Part shown: piece by piece, positions 37,318 to 48,895 of the stretch
Layout: the number at the start of each line of letters is the position of its first letter
Position numbering within the stretch: position 1 is the stretch's first letter
Assembly: GCA_958295665.1 (NCBI GenBank)
Contig: OY282560.1
Span: 90,310,311 to 90,374,310 of the forward strand
Direction: 5' to 3'
DNA from: Tipula vernalis
Taxonomy: Eukaryota; Arthropoda; Insecta; Diptera; Tipulidae
DNA length: 64,000 bases
The notes under the pieces: model-generated
Seen by the model: the letters and a program-made list of their open reading frames with translations, nothing else
The model's database searches: none
What the model was told of the DNA's origin: nothing
Made by a program: the position numbers and the translations under genes

Positions 37318-37885
37318 GGGTTCCGCTTACAAAAACGAAATTTTATTGAACTTGAAACATTCAATATACGTTTTACAAAATCGTAAACAACTATAAAAGC
37401 GTCTAATATCTCCTAAAATAGGAGAGCTACAAAAAAAAATTGTTTAGACACAAATAATTGTCAAGGGCAGTGGGGCTCATCAATCTGTATTAATGCCCTT
37501 GATCTTTAGGTCAATTTCCAAGGTCATTTGAGGGTCAAGCTCATTTTTCAAATGGAAACCCCTACTTTTGACCCGGATTCGAAGAGCGGGAAATTTTACG
37601 TAGAATTTGAATTGTTCATGCCCTCTTAAGGTCATCTGTTATACTTATAATTGAAACATATTCCTTCAGGTGACTTTGGGAGGTTATGGAAAATACATAT
37701 TCGGACGTAAAATTTATATTTATATTTAATTTATTTATATAAATAGGGACATCTATTTTAAAAAATAACCTTGAAAATTGACCTGAAGGTCAAGGGCATT
37801 AATATAGTGGGAGACCCACAATTTTTTTTGGTAGCTGGCGTATTTTAAGAGATATTTGTGAAGTTTTTTTTCGTTTTTCAGTGGG
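37318..37885. repeat. Inverted-repeat element with AAGGTCA-rich arms
   Basis: The left arm (about 37405-37530) has AATATCTCCTAAAATAGGAG, GCTACAAAAAAAAATTG and TATTAATGCCCTTGATCTTT, then GGTCAATTTCCAAGGTCATTT. The same blocks occur in order in reverse complement at 37780-37860 (TGACCTGAAGGTCAAGGGCATTAA and GGTAGCTGGCGTATTTTAAG). The middle carries further AAGGTCA and TTTTGACCC phrases. There is no ORF. A non-autonomous DNA element of uncertain superfamily. Confidence 0.7.
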
Positions 37886-39082
37886 TTTGCCGCTTAACTA
37901 CAAAAATAAATGTAAACAAGAAACATTTACTGATAAACACGCCTTTATCGAATTTAGTTTATTTATCTAAAATATTGGTCCACAGCCTTAAACAGATCAT
38001 TACCTAAAGTTAGGATACTGCAAATATGTTCTAATGGGATCGTACTAACTTACTTCCGAAATTAATTTTGATGGTATTTTTTTTATTATTATCCGTAAAA
38101 TTGAATTTGCTTTTAATTGCTAAATCAATCAAAACATTTTTTTATATTAATTTTTGGTTCTATAGATAAAACACAAAAAAAAATTATTTGGATTGTTATA
38201 TTTTTTATGTATACAAATTGAAACGTAACCGATATACAATTTATTGAACAAAAACATTTAACACTCAACATAATTCAATTTTGGTGCCATTGTATAAAAA
38301 TTTAATTAATATATAGAGATAAGTTAGATAGATATTGAACAGTTGTTCATACAATTATTGTGTTAAAAACTAATAAAAATAACTTCAATTCTGCAATAAA
38401 ATATAGCAAAATAAGATTGGGAATAATTAAATTCAGTATGAAATATTATTTAATACAATATTAATTGGCTGCTGAACAAATAAGAAAATCGCATGCGTCA
38501 TAACCTGACCAAATAACGGGATTTTTTTAAATTTTTTATAAATTTAAAGAGCTTACTAGTTAAATAAACCTTAGGTTAAGTATATTTATCTTTTCAAATT
38601 AGTGCTGGGAATTCATTATGGGTCCAGAATCAATAGTATTTATATTAACCCTTTCGTTAAAATCATACACGCCACTCAGCGTCTTACTTTGGTAAATGGT
38701 ATTCCTATTCGAATAAGAATGAAATTTTGCCCAAAGTAAGAGTCAATCTTTTTTTTACTTTTAACAGTTTGCACGAAGTTCTAAAAATATAATTTACTAT
38801 TTAGAACTATTACAAATATAAAATTTAAAATTGTTATTTAATACAAACCAAAAAACTAAATATTAATTTCGGGAAAACTTTGCCCTTAGAGTTTAAAAGT
38901 CTACGTAATGTGCGGAAAGAGCATACATATGATTCAGCCATATGATTTTCTAATGTACTAAGGCGCAAATACAGAAATACCGGCGAACTTAAAACAGCAA
39001 TTTGGTCTTGGGGCAGCAATTGTCTTACGTTTATGGCAAAGACTCGAAAAAAAAGAGGCACAACTTATTTTACGACAATTAG
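37886..39082. other. Gene-free region with a 65-bp palindrome
   Basis: No gene. At 38680-38744 GTCTTACTTTGGTAAATGG pairs with TTTTGCCCAAAGTAAGAGTC around a GAATAGGAAT/ATTCCTATTC core, an imperfect hairpin. Its CAAAGTAAGAC end is shared with sites near 13121 and 30610. Confidence 0.5.
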
Positions 39083-39325
39083 AGCTGTGTTTTTTTATTC
39101 GTTCCCGATAGCTGCTATCGAGAACCATCATTTGTCTATAGCTAAATTTAAATTTGACGCGCTATTTATAGGTAAACTAAATTTATTTAACATCAAACTA
39201 TCATTTTTAATTCAATTGTTTAGTGAAAACTTGATATAGAAAATATTTGCCCCTACCTATTTATACGAAGCGCTACCGAGAGCCACATTTTATATGACGT
39301 CTCTAGATAGCAGCTATAAATAGAT
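39083..39325. repeat. TIR element family B, copy 2 (inverted)
   Basis: Reverse-complement match to 25866-26110 over its full length, with shared ends near CCCGATAGC..GCTATCGAGAACC and CTAGATAGCAGCTA. Divergence between copies is moderate. Confidence 0.75.
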
Positions 39326-41282
39326 TTGCCTTCTACGAGCGATCATTTAATAAAAAAAAAAATCGCGGCGAAGTGGAAGAATTAGTAAGCTGTGACAATA
39401 AAATTGTAATTCTCAAATGGTTAAATAATCGATCAGTCCATTTTGCGTCGAAATTTTGCGGGTAACGGGAATATGGGCACCGTTCAGAGGTACTACTCAA
39501 AATCTAAAAAAATAGTTAAGATCAACCAACCTTAAATTATAGAACTATAAATACCATATACATGTACATTTTGAAAATCCTAAAAATCGGAAAAAATTGA
39601 GAAATATTTTTACATACATATTTGGAATCTGTTAACGTTCAGCTCTAACAAAAATATACAAAACGTTGTACGTTGTTTGAATTTGAGTCTAGTTATAAAA
39701 AGATCTGTTCAAATTTCTGTCATGATACTATCACTGCAAAATATCAAAACAACTATAAACTGAGAACAAATTCAATTTTCGTTTTTCAATTCTGCACAAA
39801 TTTGAAATAGAAATTTAAATTTTATAAAACATTAAACAAAAATTGAATTCAAAACACCCAAATTCACTCTCAATCTAAGTAATAAGTAGCCCTATACTTA
39901 GTTTTAGGAAGAGATGCTTCTGAACATTTAAGTTTTTTTTCTGCAAATGAAACGGAATTTTGTTTAAACTTAGACATTGAGCTACCAAAATTGTTTAATT
40001 CAAATTTGATGTCAATGCTGGAATGCTCCAAGATCACTTTTTTCGATGTTCAAGTTCAATAGAAGTGTTGAAGTCTCTATTTTCAAGAATAAAATTGTAT
40101 ACTATTTCGACCTTTGAATTATGCTTTATCTCTATGGCGATCTCATCCATGTAGAATAAATGTGCATAAGTGCTATTCCATTCTTTCACATCGATAAAGA
40201 AAATTTGGGTACTAGTGACGAAATAGTGACGAATATAGTATTTAGAAATAGAATGATGTTTTATGCGAGCAAGCTGAGATCGCAATAGAAAAAGCATAAT
40301 TTAAAAGTCGAAATAGTATATATACAAGTTTTTCTTGAAAAGAGAGACATCTCAGCACTATAAGCGAACTCCTATTTTAAAAGGGATAGTAGATTCTGAT
40401 GAAATGACAATTTTTTGTAATATTATTTATTAGTACAAAATGATCTCACTCAAAATTTGTTATTCTGATAAAATGAGCAATATAACACTTGTAGCAGTTT
40501 CTAAAAGTGGTGTTTTCAGTTTATAGCAGCTATATTATTGCAATAAATACCATTTTGCTTTTGACCGTGTAGGTAATTATTTTCAAAAGATTCTAATGAA
40601 TTTTAGTGATTGAGACCGCAATAAGTAATTGGAAGAGATTTGAAACTTTTCGTAACCAGCATTTTGAGACTGCCACATTGAATTTCAAAAAGCCCTCCAG
40701 CTCCGAAAACTAGATGAAAAAACCTAGACGACTTTAAAAGTTAATTCTGGGAGAATATGAGGTGTCCGGTTAAGAAAAAATGTCCTGTATAATATATACA
40801 CGTATCTATACTACTGTAAATTATTTGTACAAGAAATACTCATCACATTTTTGTTTGAACTTCTGTTTTTGAATGTCACGAAAACCAAACCCGATGACAA
40901 TTTCTTGTGTCATTTTGAAAAAGTCACTTGGTCAGAATCGCATTTCAGTCCTCACAGTAAATTGTAATTTTAAAGCAGTTAAAATTTTAATATAATGTTA
41001 TAAAAAAATGTTATTTGTCAGTTGTCAATTGAATGGAAGCTTTATTTAATTTAAATTCTTTAAATTAAAAGAATTTAAGCTGACTGCATTAAAGTCTAAT
41101 AAAGAACATTTATTATTTATTAGTATCTTGCATCTTGAAAGAAATTTTAACTACGGACCAACATGTCCAAGAGTCCAACAAATAATCAATTATATCGACC
41201 AAGAAGGATGGTCGTGCACCAAAGAAATTTAAAACTTAAGCGTACGCAGGGGAAAGTTATCTGTCAGGCTGAAATGCGTCGA
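39326..41282. other. Gene-free region with a family D repeat fragment
   Basis: No gene. At about 40262-40345 AGCAAGCTGAGATCGCAATAG followed by GTCGAAATAGTATA and TTTTTCTTGAAAAGAGAGA matches the repeat (family D) found at 46760-46920 and on both sides of the SAP-domain gene (51750-51803 and 52859-52960). Confidence 0.5.
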
Positions 41283-41510
41283 TAAAGTTAGAAGCAAAAT
41301 TTTACTTCTCCATGATAATACAACAGACATCAAAGCCAGAATTACTCAAACTACTCTGCGTGAGTGCGGTTTTAAAACAAAAAATACCTCACACACTCCA
41401 TAGTCCAGATCTGGAAAAAAGCGAATACTTTTTATTTCCAATTTGAAAAAATCTGTAAAGGGTCAATGTATATGTTCAAGTGAGATTACGTTGAAAAATA
41501 AAATAAACGT
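41283..41510 (+). pseudogene. mariner transposase fragment
   Basis: The plus strand encodes KILLLHDNTTDIKARITQTT, then LRECGF, then after decay FISNLKKSVKGQC. This follows the mariner order LLHDNARPHTA...L.E.GFE...LFPNLKK.L.G. The Asp of HDN remains, but the PHPPYSPDLAPSD block is replaced by HTP and a stop. A short dead fragment of a lineage different from the two other mariners. Confidence 0.7.
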
Positions 41511-41729
41511 TTTCAAGTAGCCGAGTAATCGCCCGATTTCAGTCCTTTAGAAAACCTACGGGAAATTCTGGGAGTCGGCGTTTTTACAAATAATTGATAA
41601 TTTAATTGAGAAAAAATCTTGTAGCTCATAGAATCATGTAATAGTTTTACAAAATAATGAATTTCCTCCAAAATATCAGGTCTCAAACTATTTTTGGAAC
41701 CAAATGTGTATCTTCATTATAATTATAAA

Positions 41730-41984
41730 TCTGTGGTCACAAAGTATAACCGCTTAAGTCAAATTTGATAATTTTTCTAGAGACGTAGAAAAAGTTGAAT
41801 ATTAAATTCATTTACGTTTGTGCCGACTAAAGCTACTACGGCTGGCGACCACAGCATTTGGCCACAAGGCTTTACCACTTAAGTCAAGTCATTTAGTGAA
41901 GTTAGAAAAGAGCTAGAAAACGTTACACAGTGAAAATTATTTTTGTCTTAAGTCGACTTAAGCGGTTATGCCTTGTGATCACAG
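41730..41984. repeat. MITE-like element with 31-bp inverted ends
   Basis: The left end TCTGTGGTCACAAAGTATAACCGCTTAAGTC pairs with the right end reading GACTTAAGCGGTTATGCCTTGTGATCACAGA. A third related block (GACCACAGC..GGCCACAAGGC..ACCACTTAAGTC) lies in the middle, as though one element end had been inserted or duplicated inside. There is no ORF. Confidence 0.75.
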
Positions 41985-42091
41985 AAATAATGGTGCTCAC
42001 TTTTTGTTGCTTTGAAATTGGGCAGTTTCTAATTTGGTCGTATTTTTTTTTTTAAATTGATTTAGCGATCTTTTGATTTATTATCACAGCA

Positions 42092-42241
42092 GGAGTGCGT
42101 TCACAAACTCTACATTGTTACGATATTGTAACAATGGCAGCTAGAAAGGCATTATTTAGCAGGGTAGAAAATTACAATGTTAGTTTAAGAACGCTTTTTG
42201 GTCACAATATTATTTCAACGTAGAGTTCGTGAACACACTCC
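42092..42241. repeat. 150-bp MITE-like inverted repeat
   Basis: The left arm starts GGAGTGCGTTCACAAACTCTACATTG and the right arm is its reverse complement, ending CGTAGAGTTCGTGAACACACTCC. Pairing continues inward (AGGGTAGAAAATTACAATG side). No coding capacity. The superfamily is unclear. Confidence 0.75.
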
Positions 42242-42452
42242 AGGCGACAGCTAATTAAAATTTTACTAAAATAAATCAACTTTGCTTACTTAATCTATGT
42301 AAAGGGTGTACGTTTTCTATTTTTATTTTTATGAAACAAGGACCGTTTCTTGCTTTAGTTTTAATGTTCTGAGTTTAGTTCATTATTAGTTCGTCTATTA
42401 TGAAAAAAAATGTACAGGTTTACAGAATAACCCTAATCCTTAAGATAATGTC

Positions 42453-42806
42453 TTAGAAGCTGATGGTTGTGGAGTATCGTAGGCAATTATTTATGGTTGT
42501 GATATTGGTTATGGTGGTAATTTTAGTTGTTGGAAAGGTTGTTTGGCATTGACACTGACAAGATGTCGTTGATCGATTATTGCAAAGGCGTTCCTCTTGA
42601 TGGCTACGGTGCCAGCTCTGACATCGCACGTTTGAAGCATGTAACACACTTGAAGCCAGTAAGTCATTGTTCCAGATAATCAACCAAAGAGTGCTCAACA
42701 TTCCACGCTCCCTCTTGCTGCCTCCCTCTTTCTGACATCTCTTGAAGCTCGAGTTTGAGATTATCTCGTCAGCTTGTTTAATTGGTTTTGGGATCTCTAG
42801 TCTCAA
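42453..42806 (-). other. Unassigned 117-codon ORF in a GC-richer island
   Basis: A minus-strand ORF from an ATG at 42806 to a stop at 42453. The first half is mixed charged sequence; the second is low-complexity (a CQCQCQ run and Thr/Ile/Asn-rich repeats). No domain, signal peptide or membrane segment is evident. The DNA is visibly richer in G and C than its surroundings, which could mean an exon, an old retroelement or a non-coding RNA, but neither splice context nor homology is apparent. I would not call it a gene without more evidence. Confidence 0.2.
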
Positions 42807-44080
42807 TTTTTAATTTTTGAAGCATTTCGAAAAGTTTAGTCTATACTTTTAAAAAATTGAGAATCCTCTAGATTCTCCCATTTTGGAATTTTATTAGTCG
42901 ATTTCTTCGGGTTGACTTACTTATACGCCTTAATTGCGCCGGAAAACAGTTTTCGAGATAAGTTCTTCGTAGGACAGATTATTTCAATAGAGCTGCATAA
43001 CCTCTAATGACTTTTCTCAAATTTAGACATGAATCAAATTATTATTTTAGTCAAAAATGCACCACTACTTATTTGAACAACTTGTTAATTCGTTCAACGC
43101 ACTTGCGCTTAACCGTAATTATATACTATTACAAGCTCGATAATCAACAGTCATTATTCTTTAATTTAGTCGCCAAGTTTAAAAAACTAAAAAAGAAATT
43201 ATTGATCCATTACATTACGGAAATAAACATACAAAAAATAAAAAACATTCATTCAAGCTCGTCACACTTATCTGCTAAATTTTGACGATAATTTTGACAA
43301 TATCGACAAGATAAGACCTTTGTATTTTATTTACTTGGCCATAATCTTATACTTTAAGTAAATATTGAAAACAATATGCAGTACAAAAATATCTTCAATC
43401 TGTTTGCTGATTGAAGATAAGTTTTTATTACAAGTACTTACGTATTGCCAAATTTTTAAAAGTAACATTCAACAGCATGAGAAGGCGCATTGAGCATTTA
43501 GAATCAATTGACTCGCAGGATTAGGAAAGATACAAAAATTATTTTTTATAGCAATTCGATTGTGAGAACTAAAATATTTTATTAGTATATCTTTGAGTAT
43601 ATATAAGTAAGTACTCAACGATAGTATTCAATAGTAACACTTTGAATCGAAAATTCGTACAAAAAACATTAAAAATTACTAAACGCTCAACTAATTAACT
43701 GTCACATGCCACGATGATAAATCTATATGTATTCTACAATTGGGCAAAAACTAGTTTTAGTTTATTGATTTGCGGTGACAGCTGATATTGATGGTAATTG
43801 GCCATCGATCATTATCATTTTTAGTTAAAATTGACATTTTTAATTTGTATACGGCCGTTTATCATCAGATGAACATGTTTTGACTAACGATTGTGGATTA
43901 AAGAAATTGATAATTCGTCGCCAATCGTTAAAAGTATAACGTTTGTTTTTAACGTACTCTGCACCCAAAAAGAGCTAATGCCTGCATTTGTATGTTGTTT
44001 CAATCGGCTGAGTGTTGGAACAATATAATCCACCTTTGTAATGTGAGTCTTAATAGGTAATTATTTTGTGAATGTACAAG
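42807..44080. other. Gene-free region
   Basis: No gene or strong repeat recognised. Confidence 0.4.
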
Positions 44081-44222
44081 AGGACTATTTGTGAATTCGA
44101 TTCAAACGTATTCGAGCCATATAGAAGAATCAGATTCGTTCGTTTCTAATTTAAATCAAATACGAATCTTGTATTTCGGGAGAGTCGAATACGTTCGAAC
44201 CGAATTCACAAATATACCCCCG
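44081..44222. repeat. Palindromic MITE family C, copy 1
   Basis: Begins (GA)GGACTATTTGTGAATTCGA and ends GAATTCACAAATATACCCCC. The two halves are reverse complements around a CGTTTCTAATTTAAATCAAA centre. A poly-C run follows at 44215-44233. Confidence 0.85.
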
Positions 44223-44233
44223 CCCCCCCCCCC

Positions 44234-45559
44234 CTCGCCCGATTTGATTATTTTAAATCCTGCTTTCTTACTTAAAGTTTTAAGTTAAATTTGCATATAA
44301 CGAAATTTGTACCGGTTGGGGGCCAATTACAGACTGATGAAACCGCTTACGTCACAAGAGAAGAATCATATATGGTATGTACATACATATCCTACTTAAG
44401 TATGCTACAGAACATACCAGGAATTATTCATCTTCTAAAATCAATAATATTCCTGGCTTAAAAATTTCAAAAACCAGTACACTCGCTTCTGATTCTAATT
44501 ATCACCCGTATCACAGCCTTGGTTACCTTTAACAAATAATAATAAGGATAAATCGTACCTTTTCATGATTTATCAAAATATAAGAAGCTTAAGTAAGTAA
44601 AAATTTCAATACATTTCCAGTGAACTTTGCTGCACAGGAATTTCAGCCACAAGTCATTCTAATGTCTGAAGTTATGATTGAGCTCTATCAACTCGATATT
44701 TATAAAATTTGAGCCGGTGTTGTTGTGGTTTATCTGACAAGAATATTGTTGTATTACAAATCGATATGAGCAGTCATCTCGTCACAGTCAGCTGTTATTT
44801 TACAGGTGGATTTTGTTTATATTCGTGTATTGTTTTTTATTCTATGTCTTTATAGGTTTCATTTTTTGAAAGCGAATGTTACCTTAGGAGTTAAATCTAA
44901 AAGTCTGTTGATCTTCAAACATATTAATATTTAAGAAGAAGAAGTAGAATATTTAGTAACGATGGGCTCTCATGGTCTTAGGTCCCTAATTACTCGTAAC
45001 ATCAAAACGTGAATTGTAAATAGCACTTCTTTATGTTTAGATCACGTATTTTTTATACATTCATTTTGGTTTCACAGCTGGCATTCCTTATTATTTGTCG
45101 AATTCTATAATCTAAAGAGAGTGAAAGCTGGAAACATTAATTATTCAAGTCTAATCGTAGAATGTTGGTCTTCTGATGTGTGATAGTCCTACGCTCGATT
45201 TTAAAATTTAATGTTGGTAGAAATACTTCATGGGTTAAATTTAAAGCAAAAGCTAGAACTCTCAAGCTCCTTATAAAAAAGTTAAGTTTAAAAATAAATA
45301 AATTAAAAATTATGGTATAATCAGTATCGTTGAATTATCGTTCGTAAATACTAATATACTTCTAGTATTAATAAAAAACACATTTAAAAAGGTCTAATCA
45401 CCGGTAGCGTATTAGATATTACAAGAATTAATTAACATTCAACAACATATTGAAAAGAAGGATCCAAGTTTCTAATTAAAGCTGTAAAACTCGAAGTACT
45501 TCATGATAAACCCAATAACAAACCGAGTTATTTAATAACTACTTTGTAAATTCGGTCGT
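44234..45559. other. Gene-free region, possibly LINE-derived in part
   Basis: No clear gene. Parts may be the decayed upstream half of the LINE that follows, but no endonuclease motif could be confirmed. Confidence 0.35.
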
Positions 45560-46720
45560 AAACTTGAAACAGTCCATCAACTTTGCTGATGGTCATGTCT
45601 CTTACCTTATCTTCAATAATACCGCTCTAAAATGGTATGTTTTCTCAGATACTTCGCCGTAAAAAATTTTAAATGTTAAGTACAATCGGATTTTAAACTG
45701 ACTTAAGCATCTTTCTTTTGAAAAAAAAAACTTCCATTTATATAGTTGATGTTCTGTACTGGTGTTTATCCTTCTATAAAGAAACTGTTGTAATTCTTGT
45801 TTTTAAATAAGGGAACGTAAAGATATTACGAACTAACCAATTTCCTTGCTTCCTGTTTTCAGTAAGATATTTGAGAAGCTGGTACACACGAGGCATTAGT
45901 TTCTTGTATTACACTGATTTTCTACTCAACAATCAGTTTGTCTCCAGGAAGTTCAAAGGAACAGAAAAGGCTTTACTTAAATTCACTAATTATTTGGATA
46001 AAGGTCTGGATCATAGAAACTCTTTTCCTGTTGGAAAAGCTTTCCTCATGCTGGATTTCAAGAAGCAACATTGAAGAGGCTGAGCTCGCACCTTTTTGAG
46101 AGATGGTTAGGATTGATGGCATAATCAGTCAAGTTCAAGGCCCAAATTGGGTTCATTGCTTTTCTTGATTTATTTGAACTCGATTTTTTGGATTGATTTT
46201 AATTCACAAATAATCGTCTTCGCAAATGACCTGGAGGGCTATTTGTGAATTCGATTCGAACGTATTCGACTCTTCGAAGTATAAGATTCGTATTTGATTT
46301 AAATAAGAAACAAATGAATCTGATTCAATTCAAATAAGAATCCAATTTTTCAAAGACTCGAATCGAATTGACAAATAGCTCCCCCGGTCTTTCTGTGTAA
46401 TCTCCCAGAAATTGGTACTAACATCCCTTATGAGATCCGATATAAACTTGCTGAAGAGCTGATGCCTCGAACATAAAATTGTTTGAGTACAAATACTAAA
46501 GGAATGATTTTACTGTTGCTCACAGTAATATCATGTATCACGACGGTAATTCTGACCAAGATATTTGTAATGATGGCTGTATTGGAATAGATTTAGTTAA
46601 TTCGTTCAGATATCTTTGGTTAACTGCGGATACTAACGTCAAGGATATAAATATTTAGAAATTCACGGGCATGTCAAGAATATTTAAATTTTGTTCAATG
46701 ATAATGTTTCAATTTTGTTA
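45560..46720 (+). pseudogene. LINE reverse-transcriptase remnant, sense strand
   Basis: Decayed non-LTR reverse transcriptase. Around 45860-46060 the frame reads RSWYTRGISFLYYTDFLLNN then FKGTEKALLKFTNYLDKGLD, corresponding to the LVH.R...FL...N.L...QFGFR...ST..ALL.FTN block, with GKAFLMLDF at the first catalytic region. At about 46213-46232 VFANDL corresponds to the FADD motif, with Asn for the first Asp. A palindromic MITE (46233-46385) is inserted immediately after it. The 3' part resumes with MYHDGNSDQDICNDG and IGIDLVNSFRYL (about 46530-46620), the usual downstream YLG region. Stops and shifts are frequent. Confidence 0.75.
46233..46385. repeat. Palindromic MITE family C, copy 2, nested in the LINE
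   Basis: A full 150-bp copy: GGAGGGCTATTTGTGAATTC at the left, GAATTGACAAATAGCTCCCCC at the right, self-complementary throughout. It splits the reverse-transcriptase remnant right after the FADD-like motif, so it is younger than the LINE. Confidence 0.9.
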
Positions 46721-46754
46721 AACTAAACAGCTAAATAAATGTTTGTATCTGTTC

Positions 46755-46920
46755 CCTTTTCATCATAATCGATAAAGTATCGCAAAAAAATAATTTGTGA
46801 TACAGTGGAGTAGAAATGGCATGATGAATCGAACAAGCTGAGATCATAACAGAAAGCATAGTTAAATAAGCGAAATAGGGACCAATTTTATTCTTTATAA
46901 AAGCAGTATGAAGTCTATCG
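46755..46920. repeat. Repeat family D: paralogous empty site for the SAP-gene insertion
   Basis: Reads CATCATAATCGATAAAGTATCGC, then GTGGAGTAGAAATGGCATGATGAATCGAACAAGC, then AAATAAGCGAAATAGGGACCAATTTTATTCTT. The first part matches the left flank of the SAP element (51750-51803) and the second matches its right flank (52859-52960). Here the two are joined directly, with no SAP gene between them. Confidence 0.8.
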
Positions 46921-47381
46921 ATTGATTATTTTACGAGATTTTTCAAAGTGCTGAGTTGCACTTAGCTTTCGGTTCTCGCGCTTTTATTTGGTTGATGTTA
47001 CAATCTTATTTATCAATTATTCGAGATTCTTAAGATTACCCGATTTTTGAGTTTTTACGAGATTTGCTTGGCGTTGATTTACTAAGCATTAAATTACTTA
47101 GATAGACTTGCTTAACGGGGACATCAAGAAGACTGATATTTTCTTCTAGGATAATTATTTAACTAAGGGCTAAGTGCTAATTTTAATTTAGTTTTAACTT
47201 TGTATTGGCGGTCGGCGGCAGTGAGTGTTCAGAATTTAATAGGGTTTTTTATTCGGTGTCGCGCGATTCGGACTGCTTTTAAGACACCTTTTAAATAAAA
47301 AAAACACATTTGTACAATAGAATTGCTCGGCAGAAAGATTATTCGAATTTTATAAATCAATCGTGTTTATTCCTTTCCAGA

Positions 47382-47532
47382 TGGCTATTTGTGAATTCGA
47401 ATCGAACTTATTCGAGTCGTCGAAGAATGGGATTCTTATTTTAATTGAATCAAATTGATTCGTTTCTTATTTAAATTAAATACGAATCTTATAATTCGAA
47501 GAGTGTTCGAATCGAATTCACAAATAGCCCCC
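47382..47532. repeat. Palindromic MITE family C, copy 3
   Basis: ATGGCTATTTGTGAATTCGA at the left and GAATTCACAAATAGCCCCCA at the right, with reverse-complement halves around a TTTAAATTAAATACGAATC centre. Confidence 0.88.
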
Positions 47533-47853
47533 ATGGTAATTTGCTTAATTTAATGGTCGCTGGGTTGCTTCAATATTTCAATATTTTTAAATTTGTTTTC
47601 TATCTGTTTCTCTATCTTCTTTTTCTATTTCTTTTAAGATTATTCGAACAATTTTTGAGAGTATTCCAGATATTCTAAATTATTCGAGTTAAAAACTAAA
47701 GTACCAAAACAAGATATTATTCTACATTATTCATGGGTTTTTGATGATGATGAAAAGAAATATTTAAATCTCCGTAATACCTAAATCACCATAATTTGAA
47801 GAACCTCTGTTGAAGTGCAGTTCGAAAGAACCAACACAATCATAATGATAAGA

Positions 47854-47942
47854 GGGCTATTTAACGTTCTTATTTGAATCAAATACTAATCGTATACTTC
47901 GACGAGCGGAATACGTTCAAAGCGAATTCACAAATAGCACCC
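47854..47942. repeat. Palindromic MITE family C, copy 4 (internally deleted)
   Basis: Starts GGGCTATTTAACGTTC and ends AATTCACAAATAGCACCC. The left arm is shortened, so only about 89 bp remain. Confidence 0.75.
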
Positions 47943-48009
47943 TAGCCTCCTACCCCTGGGACTACCTTCAAGGAGGAGACTTGCAAGTACTGGTGGCTTT
48001 TCATTCAGC

Positions 48010-48140
48010 AGGGCTATTTGGGAATTCGATTCGAACGTGATCGAGTCTTCCATGTATTAGATTCCTATTTGAATTGAATCAGATTCATTAGTTTCTTATT
48101 TAAATCAAATATGAATCTTATACATCAAAGAATCGCCCGT
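48010..48140. repeat. Palindromic MITE family C, copy 5 (3'-truncated)
   Basis: Starts AGGGCTATTTGGGAATTCGA and is collinear with the other copies through CAAATATGAATCTTATACATC. The last roughly 20 bp (GAATTCACAAATAGCCC) are missing. Confidence 0.75.
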
Positions 48141-48847
48141 AATATTTAAAAATAAAATCGCCATCCATGCAACTATTACTTTATAATATATTTATTTAAA
48201 ATTTAAAGTATCCATGGGTGGAGTGTCACTAAAGCAAAACCACAGATAAATATAAACTTTAATCAAAACATAAATTCAATGTCCAACTCACCAAACAGAA
48301 CACAGCACCGTATGGTATATTAAATGATAAACATTTATTAAGAAAATATATCATTTACCCAACACAAATATGTATTATATTTCATTTATATAATAATTAA
48401 TCTTTTTCTATTTAATTAATATTTATTTAAATAACATTTCTTCCATTAATCATATTCACCATGTACACACAAAAACCAAAACTACCTGGATCAGCACTAA
48501 AATTTATTACTCGTGTCTTATTATAACAATTTACAAATTTAGTACTACTTTACATAACATAATTACAACTATTTAACTTACATCATGTAAATACTTTTTT
48601 AATTAAGGCACAACAACATTTTATTTATTAATTTTTTATTGAAAATTTAGATGTTAAAAATAATTTTACTTTTTAGAAAATGCAACGAACAACAATCCAC
48701 GACAAATTCCAATAAGAAACTAATTAAAAAATGACATTTCGATAACAAAAAAATGAAAACAATTGTATGCTACATCATTGTACGGACGTTCGAAATGAGT
48801 GCGTTTAAAATATGAATGCAAAAAGTAAAATCTTGTAATTTTTAATT
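48141..48847. other. RFT1 3' intergenic region
   Basis: AT-rich sequence downstream of RFT1 with no ORF or repeat recognised. It probably contains further polyadenylation sites for RFT1. Confidence 0.45.
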
Positions 48848-48853
48848 TTTATT
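48848..48853 (-). terminator. Candidate polyadenylation signal of RFT1
   Basis: A minus-strand AATAAA hexamer lies 43 bp after the RFT1 stop codon, the first one downstream. In such AT-rich DNA a chance match is possible. Confidence 0.5.
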
Positions 48854-48895
48854 AGTTTTAAAAATAAATTACATATACATCTTCTTTTATATAAA

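Noticed and set aside
39033..39239. 68-codon ORF whose C-terminal half resembles a minus-strand ORF at 25903-26142
   Set aside because: The shared peptide only reflects that both ORFs cross copies of TIR element family B; the frame is not preserved across the whole repeat.
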